From an uncultured Eubacteriales bacterium (GTDB taxonomy: Bacteria > Bacillota > Clostridia > Lachnospirales > CAG-274): a stretch of DNA of 24,973 nt. Within the stretch, counting starts at the first letter, position 1. The number at the start of each line of letters is the position of its first letter. The notes under the pieces are model-generated. The model saw only the letters and a program-made list of their open reading frames with translations, was not told the origin of the DNA and made no database searches. The translations under genes and the position numbers were made by a program. Of the stretch, positions 1 to 6,323 are shown in pieces. The stretch lies in contig CABVAP010000016.1 in the NCBI GenBank assembly GCA_902496345.1, positions 1-24,973 of the forward strand, read 5' to 3'.

Positions 1-16
1 GTACGAAAAAGATATT

Positions 17-241
17 ATGTGGACAAATATTTTAACTTGCGATAATGCAGATGATATAAATGATTTATGTTTTGTATTAAAGAAAAATCGAATTAAATAT
101 ATAGTCAATCGTAGTTATACAAGAGATTGGCAAGATACGTACAGCGTATTAATTTTTTCAATGAACAAACAAGAAAGTAACATTATTGATAAATATTTAA
201 GTATCACAAAAACAAAATATCTAAGACAAATTTTAAAATAA
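17..241 (+). CDS. Small unknown ORF at left window edge, possibly 5'-partial
   Basis: A 74-residue open frame that I do not recognise. The frame stays open upstream of the ATG to the window edge and no convincing ribosome binding site precedes that ATG, so the real start may lie outside the window. The pattern of a helix, the residues KKNRIKYIV, a beta-like VLIFSM and a second helix loosely recalls small DUF2007-like alpha/beta proteins, but this is only an impression. It ends 23 bases before the first dUTPase-like gene, whose ribosome binding site lies in that gap, so it is probably co-transcribed within the mobile element. Confidence 0.5.
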   Translation: MWTNILTCDNADDINDLCFVLKKNRIKYIVNRSYTRDWQDTYSVLIFSMNKQESNIIDKYLSITKTKYLRQILK

Positions 242-264
242 AGAGCGTAAAGGAGAATTTATAT

Positions 265-768
265 ATGAGTACAATTTCAAAAAATGAAATATTATGGGCA
301 AAAGTTAATAAAAATTCAAAAATTCCAACTAAACGAAATGAAGACGCAGGTTATGATATATATGCTTGTTTTGATAAAGATTATATTATTATAAAGCCAT
401 ACGAAACAAATCTTATTCCTACTGGAATCGCTTGTGGTTTAAACGAAGATTATTATTTACAATTAGAAGAACGTGGCAGTACAGGAGTTAGAGGTATAAA
501 ACGCAGCGCAGGGGTAATTGATAGTGGCTATAGGGGTGAAATATTTGTAGCTTTAACTAATTGTAATATTAAACCTATATTTATTTCAAAACTAAGTAAA
601 CAAGATTTATTAAAATTACACGGAGATGATGAATGCATCAAACTTTATAAAAAACATATGAATGGTTGTATTATTTATCCTTATTCTAAGGCTATTTGTC
701 AAGGTATTGTACATATTGTGTCGAATCTAATATATGGGAAATGGCTATTATATTGGCAAGTCAAATAG
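265..768 (+). CDS. dUTPase-like protein, copy 1, C-terminal motif V absent
   Basis: Trimeric dUTPase-fold protein of 167 residues; the family hydrolyses dUTP to dUMP and pyrophosphate. Visible family motifs are AGYDIY (motif I), ERGSTG (motif II), AGVIDSGYRGE with the catalytic Asp (motif III) and a motif IV-like SKAICQGIVHIV. The glycine-rich C-terminal motif V (RGxGxxGSTG) that closes over the nucleotide is missing: after HIV the protein ends in about 15 unrelated residues. In the -1/+2 frame over about 732-794 the sequence reads ...IAELPEREE then stop, which resembles the stretch preceding motif V in other dUTPases, so a frameshift near the 3' end is possible. The start is supported by AAAGGAG at about 249-255. 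It is closely related to the gene at 1789. Catalysis is doubtful without motif V. Confidence 0.8.
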   Translation: MSTISKNEILWAKVNKNSKIPTKRNEDAGYDIYACFDKDYIIIKPYETNLIPTGIACGLNEDYYLQLEERGSTGVRGIKRSAGVIDSGYRGEIFVALTNCNIKPIFISKLSKQDLLKLHGDDECIKLYKKHMNGCIIYPYSKAICQGIVHIVSNLIYGKWLLYWQVK

Positions 769-806
769 CAGAATTGCCTGAAAGAGAGGAGTGAGAGCCA
801 ACAACT

Positions 807-1784
807 ATGTCAATGAGAACAGAAATGAGTACGATAATAGATGAACAATTTAGAACTTATGACGAAACTTACGACAAAAATGAAAAAGAATTTAATGAAG
901 GAGAAATAGTATTTTGGATACATCGTAACCCACAGAATTATTTGAATTATGGTTATAAAATAGAATATGGTATAGTGACCGACCAAGCATCTAAAGGAAA
1001 TGTCGTTTATATAGATAGACTTCAGCTTAGGGACGATAGGCTTGTTAATGGGATTCCTTACAAAGAGTATTGTCCACCAAATATTGAATACAAGATCCCA
1101 AAAGGTCATAAAAAACGCTATGATGATAATGATAAAAAACTAATTGAAAAGCATTGTAAGATTACGCACATTATACTTACGAAAGAAGAGAAAAATATAA
1201 TAAATGAGCTTGAAACAACTAAAAGCACATCTAACGAAAACGTATTCGCAAAAGCTTATCAAATGGGATTACTAGTTAAAGTTGAAGATATAGACTATTC
1301 TTTTTTAGATGTGAGTTATACAAAAACAACCTATAAAATATGTAAATACTATCCATCTTCTAAAGATATTCGTGTTAAAGAAGATGAGATAAAAAGACCT
1401 TATATATCTATCATTCCATCTCAACTTTATAAAAGCTACAAAGATGCTGAAGAAGAATTAAATAAAACTATTATGCGTATAGATTATTTGAATAATCTAA
1501 GCGACCATGATTATTTTTTACATTTACTAGAAGAAACTTTAGGACGATATATATATGTTGCTACAGCTTGTTATGGTATAAACCCCGATGAAGTAAGGAA
1601 AATAGCAAATATATATAAACAATGGATTCTAGATAATTACGACATAACAAACATTGACATAAGATTTTTTAACGGAACAATACAAATTAAAAAGATAGAC
1701 AAAAATAAATGGTACGATATTGAAATTACCGATTTTCAAATGAAAACAGAAATTGGAAATATATTAAATCTAAAGGAGTTTTGA
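807..1784 (+). CDS. Unknown 325-aa mobile-element protein between two dUTPase-like genes
   Basis: I do not recognise this protein. It has no signal peptide or membrane segment and is rich in Lys, Asp, Glu and Tyr. Residues about 30-75 (GEIVFWIHRNP... then YGIVTD... and VVYIDRLQLRDD) alternate short hydrophobic strands and look like a small beta-barrel, as in SH3/KOW-type phage proteins. The C-terminal half looks mixed alpha/beta and contains YIYVATACYGINPDEVRKIANIYKQW. ATG 807 follows an in-frame TGA at 792, and the best purine-rich stretch (GAGGAG, about 786-791) is unusually far upstream; ATG 813 or 825 could be used instead. The gene ends in the leader of the second dUTPase-like gene, four bases before its ATG, so the three genes are probably one transcript. 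Function unknown. Confidence 0.72.
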   Translation: MSMRTEMSTIIDEQFRTYDETYDKNEKEFNEGEIVFWIHRNPQNYLNYGYKIEYGIVTDQASKGNVVYIDRLQLRDDRLVNGIPYKEYCPPNIEYKIPKGHKKRYDDNDKKLIEKHCKITHIILTKEEKNIINELETTKSTSNENVFAKAYQMGLLVKVEDIDYSFLDVSYTKTTYKICKYYPSSKDIRVKEDEIKRPYISIIPSQLYKSYKDAEEELNKTIMRIDYLNNLSDHDYFLHLLEETLGRYIYVATACYGINPDEVRKIANIYKQWILDNYDITNIDIRFFNGTIQIKKIDKNKWYDIEITDFQMKTEIGNILNLKEF

Positions 1785-1788
1785 AAAA

Positions 1789-2313
1789 ATGAAACCAAAT
1801 AACAATGAACTTTTTTGGGCAAAAATAAAGCCTAATGCAATAATACCAACAAAGAGAGATGAAGACGCAGGCTATGACATATATCCTTGCTTTGATGAGG
1901 AATTTATGATTATTAAGCCTAATGAAACAGTCCTTGTGCCAACTGGTATTGCAAGTGCTATTTCTGAAGGGTTTTATATACAAATTCAAGAAAGAGGTTC
2001 AAGTGGAAGCAAAGGTATTAAATATAGTGCAGGGGTTATTGATTCAAGCTATAGAGGTGAATGGTTTCTTGCAACAACAAATACAAATGACAAGCCTGTT
2101 ATTATCCTTAAAAAAAGTATTGATGAATTTGATAAGCTTTCTGCACAGATTATAAAAAATGGATTTATTATATATCCTTATTCAAAAGCTTTATTTTAAG
2201 GAATTGTTCATAATGTACATAATGAATTTTCTGTAAAAGAAATAACTTTTGATGAATTGAAAGAAATTCCTTCTAAAAGAGGAGAAGGGAAGCTTGGAAG
2301 TAGTGGAAAATAA
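1789..2313 (+). pseudogene. dUTPase-like gene, copy 2, split by an in-frame TAA at 2197-2199
   Basis: Second dUTPase-like gene. Intact it would encode 174 residues with all five family motifs: AGYDIY (I), ERGSSG (II), AGVIDSSYRGE (III), the SKALF-stop-GIVHNV region (IV) and RGEGKLGSSG (V). Translation stops at TAA 2197-2199 after 136 residues. The same position in copy 1 is CAA (Gln), so one C-to-T change explains the stop. The frame then stays open for 37 more codons to TAA 2311-2313, ending in a textbook motif V, and that tail overlaps the xis start by 20 bases, so it looks native rather than chance. The ribosome binding site AAAGGAG precedes ATG 1789. Either this is a recent nonsense mutant, a product truncated before motif V is made, or the stop is read through. 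A sequencing error is also possible. Confidence 0.8.
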
Positions 2314-2488
2314 AATAATAACTGTAAAAGAACTATGCGATTTTATGAAAATTGGAAAAAATACAGCTTATAAACTAATTAAACTTAAAGGATTTCCTGC
2401 TTTTCGCATTGGTAATAAAATATTGATATCCCAAAACAAATTGCAAAAATGGATAGATGATAATTGTGGTTCTAATATAATAATTTAA
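2294..2488 (+). CDS. xis: Excisionase-family HTH DNA-binding protein
   Basis: A 64-residue protein with the excisionase/MerR-like winged-helix layout: IITVKELCDFMKIGKNTAYKLIK forms the HTH, followed by the wing GFPAFRIGNKILISQNKLQKWID. Such proteins direct integrase toward excision of conjugative elements and prophages. The start is TTG 2294, with AGGAGAAGGG at about 2280-2289 as ribosome binding site; GTG 2303 is an alternative. It overlaps the tail of the split dUTPase frame and converges on the integrase gene, with a 31-bp inverted repeat between them. Short length and position beside int support the xis call; a general transcriptional regulator is the alternative. Confidence 0.82.
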   Translation: MEVVENKIITVKELCDFMKIGKNTAYKLIKLKGFPAFRIGNKILISQNKLQKWIDDNCGSNIII

Positions 2489-2568
2489 TTAAATAAATAA
2501 GACGTAAGAATTTTCTTAGAGTGCGTGAAAAACTCTCAAATTCTTACGTCTTATTTATTTAATTAAAT
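2483..2568. terminator. Bidirectional terminator: perfect 31-bp inverted repeat between xis and int
   Basis: Bases 2483-2513 are the exact reverse complement of 2538-2568, with a 24-base loop that can itself pair partly (GAGT/ACTC). The GACGTAAGAATT core is flanked by A/T tracts, so both transcripts would carry a stem followed by U-rich sequence. The arms contain the last codons and stop codons of both xis and int. This fits a shared terminator for convergent genes; a protein-binding site is less likely but possible given the arm length. Confidence 0.8.
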
Positions 2569-3701
2569 ACTCTATTTACTTCATCTTGTTTGTCTTGTTC
2601 AAGAATTCCAATATAAATATTATATGTTGTAGTAATATCTTCATGTCCTAATAATTCAGAAACTTTTTTAATTTCAACACCTTCTGACAGCAATACTGAG
2701 CCATATGTGTGTCTTAAACTGTGTATTGAAAAGTTTTGTGATATAGATTGTGAATCTTTAATCATTATTTTTAATGTTTTATTAATATTTACTCTTTGTA
2801 TCTGAGTTTTGTTTTTTGTTATACAAACAAAATCATCAGGTTTGTGATTAATATTTTTTTGTTCAAACCATTGTATCATTTCCATAGCTCGTTTTGGTAA
2901 AGGAATGATTCTGTAACTATCTTTTGTTTTTGGTTGTTTAGTGTACAGTATATATTTTTTCTTAGAAATATTATCTCTATCTTTTTTTCTCGCAGTAGAT
3001 TCTTTTATAAAAATTCTATTGTTCTGTAAATCCACATTTCTCCACCTCAAGGCTGTCATTTCTGATACTCTCATTCCAGAATACATAATTAATATAATAG
3101 CATGGGCATTTTCTTGATGTTTTAATTTTCCATTTTTATATGTTATTTTTAATGTATTATATAGAGCTTCCATATCAGATTTAGATAAAAACGCAACTTG
3201 TTTTTGTTTTACAGCAACTTTTGCTTCTATTGGTATTTTTACAAATGAAGTACAATTTAGAGGAATTTCGTTTCTTATTTCGCCTGTTCTTATGCATTGT
3301 TTTATTATTATCCAAATTTTTTTTATTGTTGCCCTAGAATATTTTTTAGCAAGGTTGTCTAAATATGTTTGAAATACATTTGAAGATAAATTATGAAGCT
3401 GTACATTACTTATATCAAACAACTTGAAGTTTAAAATTTGTGAATATATCATAGTTTCATAACAATCGTAAGTTGTTGGTTCTATAGAAGTTTTTTTTGA
3501 CAACAACCATTCTTGTATATATTCTCCAAATGTAGTTTTTTCATTTAAAATAAACTCTTTTGATTGATTTTTGATTTTTTCCTTAATTTCTTTAATAGTT
3601 TTTCCATAAGTGTATTTTCCTTTAACATCTCTAAAATAATGATATTTATTTTTCCCAACAACTTTAGTACCCCATGTTCCTTCTCCGTTTTTTCTTTTCA
3701 T
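2559..3701 (-). CDS. int: Tyrosine-family site-specific integrase
   Basis: Tyrosine recombinase of 380 residues that would integrate and excise the element. Residues about 1-45 look like an arm-binding N-terminal domain (KRKNGEGTWGTK... YHYFRDVKGKYTYG), about 55-150 the SAM-like core-binding domain, and about 165-380 the catalytic domain. The catalytic set is visible: R211 in SGMRVSEMTALRW, K258 in PKTKDSYR, H327 and R330 in HSLRHTYG, H353 in LLGHEDITTT and the probable nucleophile Y363 (Y360 is next to it). The architecture matches Tn916/prophage-type integrases. I place the start at ATG 3701 because AGGTGG lies 7 bases upstream; the longer TTG start at 3719 overlaps that site. It converges with xis and is transcribed away from the tRNA gene. 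Confidence 0.95.
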   Translation of the reverse strand: MKRKNGEGTWGTKVVGKNKYHYFRDVKGKYTYGKTIKEIKEKIKNQSKEFILNEKTTFGEYIQEWLLSKKTSIEPTTYDCYETMIYSQILNFKLFDISNVQLHNLSSNVFQTYLDNLAKKYSRATIKKIWIIIKQCIRTGEIRNEIPLNCTSFVKIPIEAKVAVKQKQVAFLSKSDMEALYNTLKITYKNGKLKHQENAHAIILIMYSGMRVSEMTALRWRNVDLQNNRIFIKESTARKKDRDNISKKKYILYTKQPKTKDSYRIIPLPKRAMEMIQWFEQKNINHKPDDFVCITKNKTQIQRVNINKTLKIMIKDSQSISQNFSIHSLRHTYGSVLLSEGVEIKKVSELLGHEDITTTYNIYIGILEQDKQDEVNRVFN

Positions 3702-3789
3702 AAAAATTCCACCTTTCAAGAATGTTTTAAATTATCTATTGACAATTTGATTTTTGTGTATTATATTTTATATTAGAGCGATTGATTTT

Positions 3790-3840
3790 GTACCCTAATT
3801 GTACCCTAATTAAGATAATAAATCAAGTGATAATTAGGGA
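3790..3840. repeat. Putative arm-type integrase binding repeats near element end
   Basis: GTACCCTAATT occurs twice in direct tandem (3790-3800 and 3801-3811), and an inverted copy of the core, AATTAGGG, lies at 3832-3839. Two direct copies plus one inverted copy of an 8-11 bp motif just upstream of an integrase gene and before a tRNA is a common layout for integrase arm sites or an excisionase/int-promoter operator. The exact crossover site cannot be found because the other end of the element is outside the window. Confidence 0.5.
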
Positions 3841-3906
3841 CGAAATAATATATATTAATATTTTTACTAATAAAAAAATATGATTATTCTAAGTTTTTCT
3901 TATTAT

Positions 3907-3979
3907 GCCAGAATAACTCATCAGGCAGAGTACTTCACTCGTAATGAAGAAGCGGAGGGTTCGAGTCCCTTTTCTGGCT
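3907..3979 (+). tRNA. tRNA-Thr (anticodon CGU)
   Basis: A complete 73-base cloverleaf. The acceptor stem GCCAGAA pairs perfectly with TTCTGGC. The D stem is ACTC/GAGT with GG in the loop. The anticodon stem is CTTCA/TGAAG with loop CTCGTAA, giving anticodon CGT (Thr, codon ACG). The variable loop is 5 bases, and the T arm is GAGGG-TTCGAGT-CCCTT. The discriminator is T and CCA is not encoded. It lies just outside the integrase end of the mobile element. Confidence 0.95.
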
Positions 3980-3987
3980 TTTATGGC

Positions 3988-4020
3988 AAAAGGAGCATAA
4001 GTTATGTTCCTTTTATTTTG
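3988..4020 (+). terminator. Rho-independent terminator after tRNA-Thr
   Basis: AAAGGAGCAT pairs with ATGTTCCTTT (one G-T wobble) across a 5-base loop, followed by TATTTTG. It starts nine bases after the tRNA and would end its transcript. Confidence 0.75.
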
Positions 4021-4051
4021 CTTAAAATACTGAAAGGAGTTTTAAACTGCA

Positions 4052-4123
4052 ATGAAAACAAATATACTTAATGCCTATTTTTCATCTTGTGTCTGTCCAT
4101 ATAAAATTGACGGGCATATATGA
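4052..4123 (+). CDS. Possible 23-aa leader ORF upstream of mntP
   Basis: A short ATG-to-TGA frame, MKTNILNAYFSSCVCPYKIDGHI. A GAAAGGAG ribosome-binding-like sequence lies at 4032-4039, about 12 bases before the ATG, which is longer than usual. It sits between the tRNA terminator and mntP. It could be a small leader or chance; I recognise no family. Confidence 0.2.
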   Translation: MKTNILNAYFSSCVCPYKIDGHI

Positions 4124-4183
4124 CTTTAAGATTTACATACAATAAAACAAGTATATATTTTTTATTTTTGGAGGATTTAATAT

Positions 4184-4756
4184 ATGAATTTTGTTGAAGT
4201 ATTTCTTATTGCTGTTGGTCTTGCTATGGACGCTTTTGCTGTTTCTATTTCAAATGGTATCGTTCTTAAAAAAGTAAGATTTCGTGATGCTGTAAAATTT
4301 GGTACATATTTTGGTGTTTTTCAGTTCGTAATGCCTGTAATTGGTTTCTATTGTGCTAAAAACTTTAGAGAGGCTATCGAAAGTGTTGACCATTGGATTG
4401 CTTTTGTATTGTTACTTATAATAGGTGGTAAAATGTTTATTGAGTCTTTTAAGGAAGACGATGAAGATGACACACCTACATCTGTTTCGGTGTACAATAT
4501 GATAGTTTTGGCAATTGCTACAAGTATAGACGCACTTGCTGTTGGTGTAAGTTTTGCATTTTTAAATGGCGACAATTCTGTATTTGTTTGGGAGGCGTCA
4601 GCTATTATCGGTATAGCTGCTTTTGTTATTTCCTATGCCGGTGTATATCTTGGTAAAAAAATCGGTGAACATATTAAGAAAAATGCTGAAAGACTAGGGG
4701 GTATCATACTTGTTGGTATTGGTATCAAAATTCTTTTGGAGCATTTATTAGGATAA
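4184..4756 (+). CDS. mntP: Manganese exporter MntP
   Basis: A 190-residue inner-membrane protein with about six hydrophobic helices in two repeat halves, as in the MntP (YebN) family that exports Mn(II). Both signature motifs are present: AMDAFAVSIS with D16 in the first half and ATSIDALAVG with D116 in the second. An acidic loop (KEDDEDD, about 90-96) separates the halves. Length matches the family. TTGGAGGATTTAAT precedes the ATG. I looked for a yybP-ykoY-type Mn riboswitch upstream and did not see one. The gene appears monocistronic, between the tRNA terminator and a hairpin-rich convergent region. Confidence 0.93.
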   Translation: MNFVEVFLIAVGLAMDAFAVSISNGIVLKKVRFRDAVKFGTYFGVFQFVMPVIGFYCAKNFREAIESVDHWIAFVLLLIIGGKMFIESFKEDDEDDTPTSVSVYNMIVLAIATSIDALAVGVSFAFLNGDNSVFVWEASAIIGIAAFVISYAGVYLGKKIGEHIKKNAERLGGIILVGIGIKILLEHLLG

Positions 4757-4811
4757 AATATTAATTATATTTATTGATTTAATTTGTAGAAATATTTTTT
4801 TGAAAAGTAAC

Positions 4812-4843
4812 CCTCTTGAATTTTACTCAAGAGGATTGTTTTA
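4812..4843 (+). terminator. Terminator of mntP
   Basis: CCTCTTGA (4812-4819) pairs with TCAAGAGG (4827-4834) across a 7-base loop, followed by ATTGTTTTAG. Confidence 0.75.
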
Positions 4844-4868
4844 GTTTTTAAACAGAAATCAAATTTTT

Positions 4869-4898
4869 AACCAGAAAAACAAAGAGTTTTTTCTGGTT
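4869..4898. terminator. Second hairpin in convergent intergenic region
   Basis: AACCAGAAAA (4869-4878) pairs exactly with TTTTCTGGTT (4889-4898). It lies between the mntP and gltA terminator hairpins and may back up either one. Confidence 0.5.
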
Positions 4899-4908
4899 TG
4901 ATTTGCAA

Positions 4909-4938
4909 AAAATCCCTTGATTTTATTCAAGGGATTTT
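4909..4938 (-). terminator. Terminator of the minus-strand gltA-like operon
   Basis: AAAATCCCTTGA (4909-4920) pairs with TCAAGGGATTTT (4927-4938) across a 6-base loop, with A/T tracts on both sides. It lies just past the stop codon of the gltA-like gene and could act in both directions. Confidence 0.78.
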
Positions 4939-4958
4939 TTTAAAGAGAAAATGTATTT

Positions 4959-6284
4959 TTAGTCTTCAAGAAGTTTTTTAGCGTCTACATAAGATGATAT
5001 GCCCGCAACAACTTTTTTAGCCTCTTTCATAGCAAGAACAACAGTTGCCGGCTGATGAACTACGTCACCGCCTGCAAATACACCTTTTAATGTTGTCATA
5101 CCGTAAGGACGTTCTTTTGTGATAACATAGCCGGCTTCATTTACATCTATACCTTTAGTTGTTGATATAATTCTTCTTGCTGGTTTTGAACCGATTGCAA
5201 GCAATACTTTATCAGCAGGTATTATTATTTCACTACCGTTGCTATTTGCTTTTAAACCGACTATTTTTCCGTCTTGTCCAACATACTCAAGTGGAGATGT
5301 TTCCCACATAAATTTTACACCGTCACTAACAGCACCGTCATACTCTATTTTTGATGCTGAAATTGTGTCAATTGTACTTCTATACAATACAGTAACGTTT
5401 TTAGCTCCCATTCTAAGTGCTGTTCTTGATGCGTCCATTGCAACGTTTCCTGCACCTATTACAAGAACGTTATCGCCCTCTTTAACAGAAACTTCCTGTT
5501 TGCTTAATTTTCCGTCATTGTATAATGAAACCATTCTTAGAAAATAATTTGATTGTACAACACCGGCAAGGTCTTTACCTGGGATATTTAACTCTTTCGC
5601 AAGAGCTGTACCTGTTCCGATGAAAATTGCGTCAAATCCTCTTTCAAAGATTTGGTCTATTGTAATATCCTGTCCAACTATACAATTATTGATAAAGTGA
5701 ACGCCCAATTCTTCTATTCTCTTTGTTTCACGTCTTACGACATCTTTAGGAAGTCTGAATTGTGGTATACCATACAAAAGTATTCCACCAGGTTCATTTT
5801 CTGATTCGTAAACAACAACACTGAAACCCTGTAATGCAAGGTCACCGGCTACTGTAAGACCGGCAGGACCGGAACCTATTACAGCAACTTTTCCTCTTGT
5901 TTTTGGTGGGATATTTTCTCTTGTTAAATTCATATCGGCATCAAAATCAGCGACAAACTGTTCAAGTTTACCAATCCTAATAGGGGCGTTCTTTTTGCCC
6001 ATTATACAATGACCCTCGCACTGTTTTTCGTGAGGGCAAACACGTCCACATACAGCTGGAAGATTTGTTTTCTTTGCAAGGATTGCTCTGGCTTCACCAA
6101 GATTTCCTTTTGAAAGTTGGTTGATGAAATCCGGAATATCATTTTCAATAGGGCAACCAGTTTTACACATAGGTTTTTTACAGTTAAGACATCTTTTTGA
6201 TTCTTGAATTGCTTCATACATTGTAAAAGGTTTGCTATCAACTTCACCTTCTGCAATATGTTTTTCTTCAACTTGATTTTCCAT
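4959..6284 (-). CDS. gltA: NADPH-dependent glutamate synthase small-subunit-like oxidoreductase (GltA/NfnB type)
   Basis: A 441-residue iron-sulfur flavoprotein of the glutamate synthase beta-subunit family. The N-terminal region (about 30-100) carries the cysteine clusters RCLNCKKPMCKTGCP and CGRVCPHEKQCEGHC for two [4Fe-4S] centres. AVIGSGPAGL (about 133) is the FAD-binding Rossmann motif, VLVIGAGNVAMDAS (about 279) the NADPH-binding motif, and GVFAGGDVV near the C-terminus the second FAD motif. The family moves electrons between NADPH and a partner: a glutamate synthase large subunit, or the NfnA subunit for ferredoxin-NADP transhydrogenation. Neither partner gene is next to it here, so I cannot tell these roles apart. 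The start is supported by GGAGG upstream of ATG 6284. It is the last gene of a probable three-gene operon, 39 bases after the CobD-like gene. Confidence 0.9.
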   Translation of the reverse strand: MENQVEEKHIAEGEVDSKPFTMYEAIQESKRCLNCKKPMCKTGCPIENDIPDFINQLSKGNLGEARAILAKKTNLPAVCGRVCPHEKQCEGHCIMGKKNAPIRIGKLEQFVADFDADMNLTRENIPPKTRGKVAVIGSGPAGLTVAGDLALQGFSVVVYESENEPGGILLYGIPQFRLPKDVVRRETKRIEELGVHFINNCIVGQDITIDQIFERGFDAIFIGTGTALAKELNIPGKDLAGVVQSNYFLRMVSLYNDGKLSKQEVSVKEGDNVLVIGAGNVAMDASRTALRMGAKNVTVLYRSTIDTISASKIEYDGAVSDGVKFMWETSPLEYVGQDGKIVGLKANSNGSEIIIPADKVLLAIGSKPARRIISTTKGIDVNEAGYVITKERPYGMTTLKGVFAGGDVVHQPATVVLAMKEAKKVVAGISSYVDAKKLLED

Positions 6285-6323
6285 AATGTTCCTCCATAAT
6301 TTACACTTTAAACTTTAATATAT

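Noticed and set aside
1726..1989. Minus-strand open frame opposite the second dUTPase-like gene
   Set aside because: Shadow of the real gene: no family resemblance and no ribosome binding site; the plus strand has clear dUTPase motifs.
265..2313. Recoding of stop codons in the mobile element to explain both dUTPase 3' ends
   Set aside because: Reading through TAG 766-768 in copy 1 does not give motif V, and xis, int and other genes end in ordinary TAA or TGA. A single nonsense mutation in copy 2 is simpler.
3880..4071. 63-aa plus-strand open frame
   Set aside because: It runs straight through the tRNA-Thr gene and its terminator, and has no ribosome binding site.
4021..4183. yybP-ykoY manganese riboswitch upstream of mntP
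   Set aside because: I could not find the conserved loops or a matching multi-stem fold in the 160-base leader.
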